A stretch of DNA of 35,582 nt from Chitinophagaceae bacterium (GCA_030053935.1 JASGCU010000016.1:1-35582), one strand, 5' to 3'; counted from the stretch's first letter, positions 26,419 through 35,284 are shown. Notes: generated by a model from the letters alone, not told the origin. Made by a program: numbers and translations.

Positions 26419-26530
26419 ATGGGTTTTAAGAATTTTATGTTTATTTTATTTTTGAGATACTCCGAAAACCGCTTTTGATATATTTATAATTTTGTAATTA
26501 TTTGATTATGAATAGTTTTAAAACTCATTA
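26419..26530. repeat. Possible degenerate miniature element
   Basis: The left end ATGGGTTTTAAGAATTTT resembles the 96-bp element start (ATGGGTTCTAAAAATT). The right end AATAGTTTTAAAACTCATT is close to its inverse. The interior differs from copies A-C but resembles the sequence just left of copy B. No target duplication is clear. It lies in the 205-base gap between the cytochrome/monooxygenase gene and the zinc-ribbon membrane protein. Confidence 0.35.
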
Positions 26531-26613
26531 TTTCTGTACAAAAGGTTTTTAGCGTGAACTTAGTATTCATAAATTTTTTATTAGAATCGCTCTATAAAAT
26601 ACTGTATAATGAT

Positions 26614-27363
26614 TTATTTAATGCTAATTTTATGAATTATAAAGTGTCTTTTTTCTTTATGTTCGCAGTAATCACAGTGATAATATTTTACCATTTCACC
26701 TTCTAAAAATTCTGTTGCTTCGTGAATCATTTCACTTTTATCTATTCGTAGAGTTTGGTAACCACATTCAGAGCATTTCAATGCGTGAAGTTTTCCGTCA
26801 TATCTTTCTATTTTTTTTAAACCTGTGGTATCATCTATCCAAACGTCATAATCTATAGAGTTTAATAATTCTTCTCTTTGCATTCCTTCGTCTAGGTAGA
26901 GGTCTTCTTCTTCTTCATTCAGTAGCCTTAAAGGTCCAATACGTCTTCCATTCTCATCTGTTAGAAATCGTGGTATTTTGTGACGAATATATTCTAACCT
27001 TTTTTCCATCTGTAAGGGATAATAAACATTAAAGTAGTATCTGAATATTACTGCTAATATAAGTCCTACTATTAAAAAGCTAAACGCAACAGCTAAAAAT
27101 TTTAGCACATTGTCCCCTATGTCTTCTCGGACAAAAAAATAATTCAGAAAAAAAGTTATGGAGAGAGTAGCTAATAAAGATATTCTCCACAAGTTTTTTT
27201 TCTCGCTTTTATTAATATAATCATAATGTTCTTTTGGTTCTTTTAAAGTTGCTTTATAAATTAGAAAATATAAAAGCAATATAAAAGATAAAACAATAAA
27301 TGTTATACCCAATACTAATGCATAAACATCCCAATAATTCTTTATAAATTCTGATAATTTCAT
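26614..27363 (-). CDS. Membrane protein with C-terminal zinc ribbon, function unknown
   Basis: This 249-residue protein is not recognised by name. Three hydrophobic segments (about 14-36, 59-77 and 86-108) form a membrane anchor. A cytoplasmic-looking part follows, with an acidic stretch (LLNEEEEDLYLDEG). The C-terminal 60 residues carry two CxxC pairs, CSECG and CDYCEH, about 32 residues apart and typical of a zinc ribbon. The histidine-rich HKEKRHFIIHK follows. The only gene context is dapF upstream on the same strand, 110 bases away, which does not define a role. A membrane-tethered metal-binding or nucleic-acid-binding protein is possible. Confidence 0.6.
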   Translation of the reverse strand: MKLSEFIKNYWDVYALVLGITFIVLSFILLLYFLIYKATLKEPKEHYDYINKSEKKNLWRISLLATLSITFFLNYFFVREDIGDNVLKFLAVAFSFLIVGLILAVIFRYYFNVYYPLQMEKRLEYIRHKIPRFLTDENGRRIGPLRLLNEEEEDLYLDEGMQREELLNSIDYDVWIDDTTGLKKIERYDGKLHALKCSECGYQTLRIDKSEMIHEATEFLEGEMVKYYHCDYCEHKEKRHFIIHKISIK

Positions 27364-27472
27364 AATAGTATAATAATTGTTTTTTATAAAATAATATGTA
27401 TAATTTTTTTTTTAGTAAATAAATATTTTTATTAATAATAACCTATATTGATATATAATTCTAAATATAAGC

Positions 27473-28264
27473 TTAAACCATATTGAGAGATATTATCCCT
27501 TCAAAAATTTTATTTGTTGTATTTGTTATATAAATATTCGTGTATTCGTTTTTTTTTTTAATAAATTCTACTTCTATGCTTCCCCCTTTTGTAATTATTT
27601 GTAGAGGACTTTCTATATTTTTAGATTCTGAAACTATTAGTGCAGAAGCTACTGCCCCTGTTCCGCATGAAAGAGTTTCATTTTCTACTCCTTTTTCAAA
27701 AGTTCTTACAAATATTTCTTTTTGATTTATATATTCTACAAAATTTACATTTGTTCCTATATTTCCAAATATGTGAGAATATCTTATAATTTTTCCTTCT
27801 TCTACTACATTATAATTATGAATATTTTCTACAAATTTCACATAATGTGGGCTACCTGTATTTATAAAAAAATCAGTTCCTATTTTTTTTATAGTTTCTT
27901 TTTTTATATTTTTGAGAGCAAGGTGTATTTTATGATTTTGAATATATGCTTGATGCGCTCCGTCGTAAGCAAGAAATTTTGTGTGAGTTCCAATAATTTT
28001 GAGATGGTGAGAAAATCCTACCATGCATGTGGTTCCGTTAGCACAAAAACTTTTACTTCCATCGGGATTATAATATATTACTTCGAAATCGTATGTTGTA
28101 TGGTTTTGAAGTAGTAGAATTCCATCAGCTCCTATTCCTAATTTTCTATGGGTTATTTTTTTTATGTCATCTATATTCAGTTGTAAGCTATCATTTCTGT
28201 TATCTATGAGAATAAAGTCATTTCCCGTTGCTTGATATTTTACAAAATGAATAGAGGTACTCAT
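27473..28264 (-). CDS. dapF: Diaminopimelate epimerase
   Basis: This 263-residue cytoplasmic enzyme converts LL- to meso-diaminopimelate in the lysine and peptidoglycan pathway. The two catalytic cysteines are C74 (SFCANGTTC) and C200 (ETLSCGTGA), with the substrate-binding opening QATGNDF at 11-17 and the GIGADGILLL motif near 43-52. The first active-site loop is unusual: the common form is CGNG(A/G)RC, whereas this protein has CANGTTC. The rest of the family pattern is kept, so activity is likely but not certain. It is the last gene of the rpsP-rimM-trmD-rplS cluster, 17 bases after rplS. Confidence 0.93.
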   Translation of the reverse strand: MSTSIHFVKYQATGNDFILIDNRNDSLQLNIDDIKKITHRKLGIGADGILLLQNHTTYDFEVIYYNPDGSKSFCANGTTCMVGFSHHLKIIGTHTKFLAYDGAHQAYIQNHKIHLALKNIKKETIKKIGTDFFINTGSPHYVKFVENIHNYNVVEEGKIIRYSHIFGNIGTNVNFVEYINQKEIFVRTFEKGVENETLSCGTGAVASALIVSESKNIESPLQIITKGGSIEVEFIKKKNEYTNIYITNTTNKIFEGIISLNMV

Positions 28265-28281
28265 AGTTTTAGTATTCGATT

Positions 28282-28671
28282 CTATTTATTTATATTTTTT
28301 GTTTTTGTGGATATTTTTTCTTTTATTTTAGATGCTTTTCCCATTTTTCCACGTAAATAATATATTCTTGCTCTTCTTACGTTTCCTTTTCTGACAAGTT
28401 CTATTCCTTCAATAAAAGGTGATATTATAGGAAATATTCTTTCTACTCCTACGCCACTTGCTATTTTTCTTACTGTGAATGTTTCGCCGTTTGTCCCTGT
28501 GTTTTTTCTTTGTATGACGATTCCTTGAAAAGATTGGATACGTTCTTTTGCTCCTTCTGTTATTTTTAGGTTTACGTTTATAGTATCACCTGCTTTAAAA
28601 AGAGGGTATTTTTTATTGGTAACATTTTCACGATAGGATTCTTCTACTATATCTATAAGTTTGTTTTTCAT
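28282..28671 (-). CDS. rplS: 50S ribosomal protein L19
   Basis: This 129-residue protein is L19, located at the 30S-50S interface. Family landmarks are [48 protein letters not shown] and the basic [14 protein letters not shown] motif near the C-terminus, followed by a lysine-rich tail. The length is normal. It starts 38 bases after trmD, as in the conserved rpsP-rimM-trmD-rplS operon. Confidence 0.98.
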   Translation of the reverse strand: MKNKLIDIVEESYRENVTNKKYPLFKAGDTINVNLKITEGAKERIQSFQGIVIQRKNTGTNGETFTVRKIASGVGVERIFPIISPFIEGIELVRKGNVRRARIYYLRGKMGKASKIKEKISTKTKNINK

Positions 28672-28709
28672 TTTTATTTTTAAGTAATTTAATAATTTTT
28701 ATTTATTTT

Positions 28710-29393
28710 TTAGTGAGAATAGAGTAATTCTGGTCTTTTTTCTTTTGTTTTTATAATTCTTTGTTGGTGGTTCCATTCGTCAATAATTTTTTTATTTCCT
28801 GAGAGGAGTTCTTTGGGGACTTTCCAGTTTTTATATTCTGCGGGTCTTGTGTATATTGGGGGTGCTATCATGTTATTTTGAAAGGAATCTGTGAGAGCAG
28901 AGGTTTCATCGTTTATTACACCGGGGATAAGCCGTATAATACTATCACACAAAACAAGAGATGGTAGTTCTCCGCCTGATAAAACATAATTTCCTATACT
29001 TATTTCTCTTGTGATGAGATGTTCACGTACTCTTTCGTCTACTCCTTTATAGTGTCCGCATAGTATAACAATATTATTTTTTAGAGAGAGGTCGTTTGCT
29101 ATTTTTTGGTTTAGCAATTCTCCATCGGGTGAGGTGTATATTATTTCATCGCAGTGATTTTTTTCCTTTAAAAAATGAATACATCTATCTATAGGTTCTA
29201 CTTGTAGAACCATTCCTGATGCTCCTCCGTATACATAGTCATCAACTGTTTTGTGTTTATTTGTGCTAAATTCTCTTAAATTATGGATATTAACTTCTAT
29301 AATTTTTTTTTGGATTGCTCTTTTCAAGATACTGTGTTCAAAAAAATTTTTTACAATATCTGGTAGTACTGTTATTATATCAAATCTTTTCAT
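28710..29393 (-). CDS. trmD: tRNA (guanine-N1)-methyltransferase TrmD
   Basis: This 227-residue SPOUT-class enzyme methylates guanosine 37 of tRNA to prevent frameshifting. The N-terminal MKRFDIITVLPDIVK, DDYVYGGASGMVL (51-63), LCGHYKGVDERV (111-122) and the trefoil-knot SAM-binding segment IGNYVLSGGELP (133-144) are all present. LTDSF near 166 carries the likely catalytic aspartate. The gene overlaps the rimM stop codon by four bases (29390-29393), which indicates coupling. The length is typical. Confidence 0.98.
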   Translation of the reverse strand: MKRFDIITVLPDIVKNFFEHSILKRAIQKKIIEVNIHNLREFSTNKHKTVDDYVYGGASGMVLQVEPIDRCIHFLKEKNHCDEIIYTSPDGELLNQKIANDLSLKNNIVILCGHYKGVDERVREHLITREISIGNYVLSGGELPSLVLCDSIIRLIPGVINDETSALTDSFQNNMIAPPIYTRPAEYKNWKVPKELLSGNKKIIDEWNHQQRIIKTKEKRPELLYSH

Positions 29394-29905
29394 ATATTGA
29401 GTAATCCGTCGGGTATGTGAGAATTTATTATTTTATTTGTTATATCTATTGTTTGTATTATTTCTTTTGTATAAGGTATAAGTATTTCTTTATGTTCTTT
29501 GGTAACCCCTATAAGTGGATTATTTTTTAATGGGTATATGTTTGTTACGGTTCCTATATGAATATTGTTGTCTACGACATGGAAATTTATAATTTTATGG
29601 ATAGATTTTTGAAATTCTATTTTTTTTTCTGTTTCTTTATCGGATGGGATAGCCCATATTTCTTTGTTTAAGAGGGTATGAGCTTCTTTTGGAGTATTGA
29701 CTTCTTCAAACTTTAGGAATATTTTATTTTGAGATATTTTGGAATAGGTGATAAAAAAAGGTATATATTCGGAATTATTTTTTATAAATACAGATTTTGT
29801 TTTTTCAAAAGAGTAATTATTGTGATAATCTGGGTGCAGTATTATTTTTCCGTCGGTACCGTGTATTTTTTTTATAGTTCCTATTTTTGTATACCCTATC
29901 ATCAT
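29390..29905 (-). CDS. rimM: 16S rRNA processing protein RimM
   Basis: This 171-residue protein is RimM, the assembly factor that binds S19 and helps mature the 30S head. The N-terminus IGYTKIGTIKKIHGTDGKI is the family start. The C-terminal half is the PRC-barrel domain, with HVVDNNIHIGTVTNIYP and GVTKEHKEILIPYTKEII. It begins 12 bases after rpsP and overlaps trmD by four bases, the standard operon order. The sequence is rather diverged but unmistakable in context. Confidence 0.95.
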   Translation of the reverse strand: MMIGYTKIGTIKKIHGTDGKIILHPDYHNNYSFEKTKSVFIKNNSEYIPFFITYSKISQNKIFLKFEEVNTPKEAHTLLNKEIWAIPSDKETEKKIEFQKSIHKIINFHVVDNNIHIGTVTNIYPLKNNPLIGVTKEHKEILIPYTKEIIQTIDITNKIINSHIPDGLLNI

Positions 29906-29917
29906 TATAGTGAGTGG

Positions 29918-30382
29918 TTATTGTTTTGGGGTATTTTTTTGTTTTATTGTTTCTATTCGTGTGAGTTTCTTTTTAGTTTCTATTTCTATGGTTTGTTTTT
30001 TTTTGATTTCTTTTTTATTTCGGATAGATGCTATTTTAGATGCTATTTTTTCATCTTTTTTATTTTTCCACTCTATGTATTTAGCGTCTGCATTTTCTTG
30101 TGTTATAGCTTTTTTATCTACTCCGATTTGAAGATGTCTTTTATAAAGGATTCCTTTATAAGATAGTATTGCTCTGATGGTTTCTGTGGGCTGTGCTCCG
30201 TTTGATAACCATTTGAGTGCTTTTTCTTCATTTATAACAATAGTGGCTGGGTTTGTATTAGGATTGTATGTTCCTATTTTTTCTATAAATTTTCCTTGTT
30301 GGGGAGAATTTGAATTTGCTACTACTATGTCGAACATTGCTAAATTTCTACGTCCTCTTCTTGCTAGTCTAATTTTTACCAT
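29918..30382 (-). CDS. rpsP: 30S ribosomal protein S16
   Basis: This 154-residue protein is S16. The first 80 residues are the conserved core: MVKIRLARRGRRNLAMFDIV, GKFIEKIGTYNPNT, EKALKWLSNGAQPTETIRAIL and the KGILYKRHL block. A lysine-rich C-terminal extension of roughly 60 residues follows, which is normal for Bacteroidota S16 and absent in E. coli. It is the first gene of the rpsP-rimM-trmD-rplS-dapF unit. The promoter should lie in the AT-rich gap upstream. Confidence 0.97.
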   Translation of the reverse strand: MVKIRLARRGRRNLAMFDIVVANSNSPQQGKFIEKIGTYNPNTNPATIVINEEKALKWLSNGAQPTETIRAILSYKGILYKRHLQIGVDKKAITQENADAKYIEWKNKKDEKIASKIASIRNKKEIKKKQTIEIETKKKLTRIETIKQKNTPKQ

Positions 30383-30657
30383 TTTTAATGATTTATGTGG
30401 GAACCCGTCCCTTATTTATTTTATGAAATAATAATAATAATTTTTTTATATTTTTAGCAATATAATACATATTTTTTTATTTTTAAAATAAAAATATTTT
30501 GACACATATATTTTAAAAATAATCTGTAATTATTATAAATTTTCGTATTATTATTTGATATTATTATCTAATTTACTTTAAAGTTAGGATTAGTGATCAT
30601 TGTATGGGTTTATTTATTATATATTTATTATAGGTAATATTTTTAGCAAGAAATAAA
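30383..30657. other. Divergent intergenic region between rpsP and the DHH phosphoesterase gene
   Basis: About 275 very AT-rich bases separate two divergent genes and should hold both promoters. A short GC-richer stretch with a possible 4-bp stem (GGGAACCCGTCCC, about 30400-30412) lies in the rpsP leader. It is too weak to call a regulatory structure. No exact TAnnTTTG with good -33 spacing was found. No other gene was seen. Confidence 0.4.
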
Positions 30658-31650
30658 ATGAATGTAAATAATCTACAAAAGATAATAGTATCTTCTCAAA
30701 CTGTTATTATAACTATGCATGCAAATCCTGACTCGGATGCATTGGGAAGTTCTTTGGCGCTGAGTATTTATTTGGAAAAGAAGGGATGTGAGGTTTTTGT
30801 TATATCTCCTACAGGGTATCCAGATTTTTTAAAATGGATGGGAGGAAGTAATTCTGTCATTATTTTTTCAAAAGAAACAGAAAACAGGGTACGGGATATA
30901 TTTTTAAGGGGTGATGTTATTTTTTGTTTAGATTTTAATTGTTATGAGCGTTTGCATAATTTAGAGAGTTTTGTAAAAAGTTCTCCTGCAAAAAAAGTTG
31001 TTATAGATCACCATTTATATCCCAATATTGTTGCGGATTTTATTATTTCTGATCCGAGTAAGTCATCTACGTCGGAGCTTTTATACGATATTATGGTATC
31101 GCTTGGGGATGAGGGACTTGTAGATTTGGATATGGCGGAGAATATTTATGGTGGATTAATAGGAGATACGGGGAATTTTAGGAATTCTAATACTACTGTT
31201 GCGGTTCATTTTTTAGCTGCTCGGTTGATACAGAAAGGAGTAGTTCCGCATAAAATAATAGAATGTATGTATGAGAGTGGTTCTATGAGACGTTTACAGT
31301 TTTTAGGGTATGTATTATCTGAATGTTCAGAGTTTTTGGTGGATACGATTATTTTTACTATAAAAAAAGAGGTGTTACAGAGGTTTGATTCACAGATGGG
31401 TGATACAGAAGGTATTGTGAATTATGGGCTTACGGTGGAGGGGGTTATTTGTTCTATATTAGTGGTGGAAAAGGTTGATAGGGTAAAAATATCTTTTCGT
31501 TCTAAAAATAATTTTTCTGTTTATGAGATGGCGAGAGATATTTTTGGAGGTGGGGGTCATAATTATGCTGCGGGTGCTACTTCTTTTGTAAATGTGGAAG
31601 AGACGGTAACAAAGATTAAAAATTTTTTACGTTGTTATAGGAAGAGTTAG
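30658..31650 (+). CDS. DHH/DHHA1 phosphoesterase, NrnA-like (oligoribonuclease / pAp phosphatase)
   Basis: This 330-residue cytoplasmic protein of the DHH superfamily probably degrades short oligoribonucleotides (nanoRNA) and dephosphorylates 3'-phosphoadenosine 5'-phosphate, as NrnA does. Motif I is H21-x-N-x-D25-x-D27 (MHANPDSDALGSS), motif II is CLDFNCYERL, and the DHH motif is VIDHH (about 117-121). Motif IV is GLIGDTGNFRNSN. The DHHA1 domain ends with the substrate-binding loop GGGGHNYAAGA. All metal ligands appear present. It is the only plus-strand gene in this half of the window. It converges with folP, and the two stop codons overlap by four bases. Confidence 0.93.
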   Translation: MNVNNLQKIIVSSQTVIITMHANPDSDALGSSLALSIYLEKKGCEVFVISPTGYPDFLKWMGGSNSVIIFSKETENRVRDIFLRGDVIFCLDFNCYERLHNLESFVKSSPAKKVVIDHHLYPNIVADFIISDPSKSSTSELLYDIMVSLGDEGLVDLDMAENIYGGLIGDTGNFRNSNTTVAVHFLAARLIQKGVVPHKIIECMYESGSMRRLQFLGYVLSECSEFLVDTIIFTIKKEVLQRFDSQMGDTEGIVNYGLTVEGVICSILVVEKVDRVKISFRSKNNFSVYEMARDIFGGGGHNYAAGATSFVNVEETVTKIKNFLRCYRKS

Positions 31651-32477
31651 GTGTTTTTGAGGGTATTATATATTTTTATGGTTTGTATGGCTTCTTTTGG
31701 GTCGTGAACTCTTAGTATATTTGCTCCATTTTGGAGTGCTATTAGGTGAAGTGCGGTAGTGGTTGGGAGGGATTCATTTGGGGATGTTTCTATTGTTTTG
31801 TATAGGAAGGATTTTCGAGATATTCCTACGAGCATAGGCATATTAAGGCGAGTAAGGTATTTCATTTTTTGGAGGAGTTTAAAATTTTGTTCTGTTGTTT
31901 TTGCGAATCCGAATCCTGGGTCTATGATTATGTCGTTTATATTTTGAGTGCGGATTTTTTTTGCGGTTACTTGTAAATAATCACATACTTCGGTGACAAT
32001 ATCTGTGTATTTTGAGAGTTGGTTCATTGTTTTTGGGGTTCCCCGGTAGTGGGTAAGTATGTATGGGACATGGTATTGAGATGCTATTTGGTATATATAT
32101 GGGTCTAATTGTCCTCCTGAAACGTCATTTATGAGTGTAGCTCCTTCTTCTATTGCCATTTTTGCGATATTAGTTCTAAAAGTGTCTATGGATATATAGA
32201 TGTCAGGGAAGTTTTTTTTTATGATTTTGATTTTTCCTTGTATTCGTTTTGTTTCTTCTAATTCTGTTATATGTTCTGCATCGGGGCGTGTAGAATATCC
32301 TCCTATATCTAATAAGAAAGCTCCTTGTGATATATGTTTTTCTGTGATTTTTAAAAGTTCTATGTCTGTTTTTATTTTTCCTCCGTCGAAGAAAGAGTCG
32401 GGAGTAAGATTTATGATAGCCATTACTCTTGGGATACTGAGGTCTATTATTTTTTTGTTGAGGAGAATAGAGGTCAT
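31647..32477 (-). CDS. folP: Dihydropteroate synthase
   Basis: This 276-residue TIM-barrel enzyme joins 6-hydroxymethyl-dihydropterin pyrophosphate with p-aminobenzoate in folate synthesis and is the target of sulfonamides. Landmarks are IINLTPDSFFDGG (21-33), LLDIGGYSTRPDA (here GGYSTRP where many relatives have GGESTRP), ISIDTFR, LINDVSGG, the pterin-binding IIDPGFGFAKT, GISRKSFL and the closing LRVHDPKEA. The length is normal. It overlaps the upstream TPR gene by four bases on the minus strand and the NrnA-like gene tail to tail. Confidence 0.97.
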   Translation of the reverse strand: MTSILLNKKIIDLSIPRVMAIINLTPDSFFDGGKIKTDIELLKITEKHISQGAFLLDIGGYSTRPDAEHITELEETKRIQGKIKIIKKNFPDIYISIDTFRTNIAKMAIEEGATLINDVSGGQLDPYIYQIASQYHVPYILTHYRGTPKTMNQLSKYTDIVTEVCDYLQVTAKKIRTQNINDIIIDPGFGFAKTTEQNFKLLQKMKYLTRLNMPMLVGISRKSFLYKTIETSPNESLPTTTALHLIALQNGANILRVHDPKEAIQTIKIYNTLKNT

Positions 32478-34342
32478 TGGAGTTCGGGGAAGTTTTGGGA
32501 AAGGTCTTTTCCTTTGTTTTTTATGTTTTGCAATAGTATTTTTGCTTCTTCTGTTCTTTTTTGGGATAGGTATATTGTTATGAGGTAAGAATGTGCGTCA
32601 GAGTTATCGCTTTGTATATTGATGACTTTTTTCCAGTATTGTTCTGCAATTGTGGTGCGTTGGGTATTGTATGCGATGATTCCCATACCGAGTAGGGCAT
32701 CTATATTATTTGGTTGTATGGAAAGAGCTTTTTGGAAGAAAAATTCTGCGGTGTCGAATTGGTTTTTTCTACCGTATAATCTTGCTATACTGATAGGTGC
32801 TTCTATATTGGTATTATCGTTGTTCCATATAGCATTATAGCATCTGAGTGCGCCTGCGAAATCGTTTTTTTGTTCGTATAATCCTCCGATATAAAGAAGT
32901 GTTGGTATTTGTGATCCGGGTTTTATGGATAGAGATTTTATGAGGAGTTTTTCTGTTTGTAGGAGGTCTCCTTTATCAAAAGCAGTTTTTGAGAGAGCTT
33001 GCCATGCATGGGCGCTTTGGGGGGATGTTTCGGTTGCGTTTTTCCAAAAAGCTTCTTCGTTTTTAAAATGTGCTTCTCTTTGGAAGGTATAGAGAGATAG
33101 GATACAAACAAGAGTTATGAGGGCGTATTTTATAGTATTTCGGAGGTTATTTTTTGTTGGGTATCGTAAAAGAATATGTTTTAGCATTTCATTTAACAAA
33201 ATAATGCAGGCAATGGCAGGTACATAAATTCTATGCTCTAAGTAATCACTGATAGCTCCGTGGGTTGCGACGAATAGTGTAGGGGGAAAAATAAAAGCAA
33301 ACCACCAGAAGAATGTCCATATTGCTATTTTATAAGATGGTTTTAGCCAGTATATTATTCCGAATAAAAGAAAATAGGTAATTATTCCAAGATAGGTAGT
33401 GAAAGAAGAATACATAGCCCAGACGGAGAGGTTCCATGGGATGAAAAATTTTGCTATTGATTCACTCAAAAAAGGTATATTATATTGTATAGATTCCCAT
33501 CCTATTTGGATGTCTATGATGACTCCTTCTCCGGGTTTTGCGGATGTAAAAGCGGCTTTTAAAGCTCCGTATCTGATAAGGAACCAGAGGCAACAAATTA
33601 TTCCCCATGTAAATATCATTTTTGTATATACTTTTTTATTTTTTTGAAAAGGGTCTTCTGTAAATAAAAATAAGTATACAAAACAGATGATGAATAGTCC
33701 TAATGCGGCTTCTTTTGTGAAGAGTGCGGCAAATGCCCATAGGATATGTAATACATAGTATTTTTGTTTTTGTAATTGTAAGTATTTTATAAAATATATA
33801 AGAGATGCGAGTGTAAAAATACATAAAAGAGGATCGTTTCTTCCAAAAACCCAGCCAACTGCCTGTACGAACAGAGGATGTGCCATGAACAGGAGAGTGG
33901 TCAAAAGGACTATAAACTTATCATATTTCAATAAAACGAGCAGACGAAATAATAAAATGCAGGAGATGATGTGAAAAATGATGTTAGAGAAATGGTATAT
34001 TTTTGGGGATACTCCGCCGAATTGAAAATCTAATATAAAGCTACTAAACAAGAGAGGGCGGTAATAATCTAACATAGAAGATTCCGCAAATCCTTTGAAA
34101 AAATTGGAAAATTCTTTAAAATATTGTTGGCTGGCTACTAAAAATCGTATATCATCTAATCCTATAAAATCAAAAGATAAAACACGGGCGTATAGTATAA
34201 ATCCAAAAATACAAATGATTGCCCACCAATTATTTATGCATTTATATTCGAATGTGTTTTCTTTGTATTTTATATGAGGATTGTTTGGTTTTTGAATTTT
34301 AGGAGGGTTTGGTTTTATTTTACTTTTTGGTTCAGATTTCAT
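32474..34342 (-). CDS. GT-C-like multispanning membrane protein with C-terminal TPR repeats
   Basis: This 622-residue membrane protein has about ten to eleven hydrophobic segments in its first 420 residues, then a soluble tail with four or more tetratricopeptide repeats (about 435-610, for example LYIGGLYEQKNDFAGALRCY and LLGMGIIAYNTQRTTIAEQY). The first extracytoplasmic loop carries the acidic motif FIGLDDIRFL, as in the DxD/DD loops of GT-C glycosyltransferases. The layout matches the TMTC/O-mannosyltransferase-like proteins of Bacteroidota, which are thought to transfer a sugar from a lipid carrier. It starts just after the acyltransferase gene (12-base gap) and overlaps folP. Glycosyl transfer is inferred from architecture only. 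Confidence 0.75.
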   Translation of the reverse strand: MKSEPKSKIKPNPPKIQKPNNPHIKYKENTFEYKCINNWWAIICIFGFILYARVLSFDFIGLDDIRFLVASQQYFKEFSNFFKGFAESSMLDYYRPLLFSSFILDFQFGGVSPKIYHFSNIIFHIISCILLFRLLVLLKYDKFIVLLTTLLFMAHPLFVQAVGWVFGRNDPLLCIFTLASLIYFIKYLQLQKQKYYVLHILWAFAALFTKEAALGLFIICFVYLFLFTEDPFQKNKKVYTKMIFTWGIICCLWFLIRYGALKAAFTSAKPGEGVIIDIQIGWESIQYNIPFLSESIAKFFIPWNLSVWAMYSSFTTYLGIITYFLLFGIIYWLKPSYKIAIWTFFWWFAFIFPPTLFVATHGAISDYLEHRIYVPAIACIILLNEMLKHILLRYPTKNNLRNTIKYALITLVCILSLYTFQREAHFKNEEAFWKNATETSPQSAHAWQALSKTAFDKGDLLQTEKLLIKSLSIKPGSQIPTLLYIGGLYEQKNDFAGALRCYNAIWNNDNTNIEAPISIARLYGRKNQFDTAEFFFQKALSIQPNNIDALLGMGIIAYNTQRTTIAEQYWKKVINIQSDNSDAHSYLITIYLSQKRTEEAKILLQNIKNKGKDLSQNFPELQ

Positions 34343-34354
34343 TTTTTTAGTTTT

Positions 34355-35104
34355 TTAATAAGGGAAGTATTTTTTTATTTCATTTTCAATGATAGAAAAG
34401 GTTTTGTTTCTGAGAGCATCTACGTCTTTTAGGGTCATCCCTGTTGTTTCTATTGGGGTATGGAAAATAATTTTATTGGGGATATTTCTGAGATAAAAAG
34501 AGCCATCATCGGGGAATACTTTCCAATTAAATGGCATTGTTACGGGAACAATGGGAACCTGGGTTTCTATTGCTGTTCTGAATGCTCCGTCTTTGAATGG
34601 GTTCAAACGAGGGTTCGTATTGCTATTTATAATTCCTCCTTCGGGGAAGATAGCAAGTGATTTTTTTTCTTTGATGGCATGTATAGATTTTTTAAAAGCA
34701 TCTCCTTTACTTTTTATGCTTTTTCTATCTACGGTTATGTGAAGTTTTTTATATACATAACCAAAAAAGGGGACTTTTGATATGGACATTTTACCGACAA
34801 ACACAAAGGGTATGGGAATGAATCCAAAAGTAGGTATATCTATCAAGGAGGCATGATTACTGCAAAAAACGTACTGCTTTGTGGTATCTATTGGACTTTC
34901 CCACTCTATTTTTATCCGCATACATGAAAAGAAAAAAAATAACCTTGTCCATATATGATTTAATAAAAGTACAGATCTATTGAATGGTTTTAGATGAATT
35001 CCTATTAAAAAAAGAGGTAGGAGAAGGAAAAACACGAGACCGAATACTCCAAAAGAGTATCCCATGTAGATTCTGTTAAAAAAAAGTTTTATTTTTGATA
35101 GCAT
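34355..35104 (-). CDS. 1-acyl-sn-glycerol-3-phosphate acyltransferase (PlsC-like)
   Basis: This 249-residue membrane-associated acyltransferase transfers an acyl chain, most likely to lysophosphatidic acid in phospholipid synthesis. The catalytic H-x4-D is H84 to D89 in SNHASLIDIP. The second block, VGKMSISKVPFFGYV, and the phosphate-binding FPEGG at 153-157 follow, and then the conserved VPVTMPFNW. Two hydrophobic N-terminal segments (about 15-37 and 43-62) anchor it. It lies 12 bases upstream of the TPR membrane-protein gene, so the two are probably co-transcribed. It could equally act on another lipid, so plsC is not certain. Confidence 0.9.
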   Translation of the reverse strand: MLSKIKLFFNRIYMGYSFGVFGLVFFLLLPLFLIGIHLKPFNRSVLLLNHIWTRLFFFFSCMRIKIEWESPIDTTKQYVFCSNHASLIDIPTFGFIPIPFVFVGKMSISKVPFFGYVYKKLHITVDRKSIKSKGDAFKKSIHAIKEKKSLAIFPEGGIINSNTNPRLNPFKDGAFRTAIETQVPIVPVTMPFNWKVFPDDGSFYLRNIPNKIIFHTPIETTGMTLKDVDALRNKTFSIIENEIKKYFPY

Positions 35105-35284
35105 AGATATTGTAGTAATTTTTTTATGAGTTCCAAGAATTTATAATTTCTACAACAGAGAGTTGATTTTTTCACTCTGTCGTGAGAATCTGTATTTGTG
35201 TATATGAGAATTTTTTGAATGGTTTTATATGGAATTCCTGCGTTTAGCATTTCTAATCTTGATTCAACTGCTTTTTTTTATGAC

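Noticed and set aside
27722-28114. Plus-strand open frame of 130 codons
   Set aside because: Antisense to dapF, which has both catalytic cysteines. The product is low-complexity Ile/Phe/Tyr sequence.
29729-30166. Plus-strand open frame of 145 codons rich in Phe, Tyr and Cys
   Set aside because: It is antisense to rimM and rpsP. Its composition is what complementing lysine-rich codons gives, with no domain or start context.
30400-30412. Short stem GGGA/TCCC in the rpsP leader as a ribosomal-protein regulatory RNA
   Set aside because: Only four base pairs with no supporting structure, so it is not distinguishable from chance.
32200-32583. Plus-strand open frame of 127 codons with a hydrophobic C-terminus
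   Set aside because: Antisense to folP, including its conserved N-terminal motif. The hydrophobicity reflects the complementary strand.
35110-35275. Minus-strand stretch containing LEMLNAGIPYKTIQKIL, somewhat like the C-terminal part of a tyrosine recombinase
   Set aside because: The catalytic His and Tyr of a recombinase are not in place and the similarity is short. It is left as unassigned decayed sequence.
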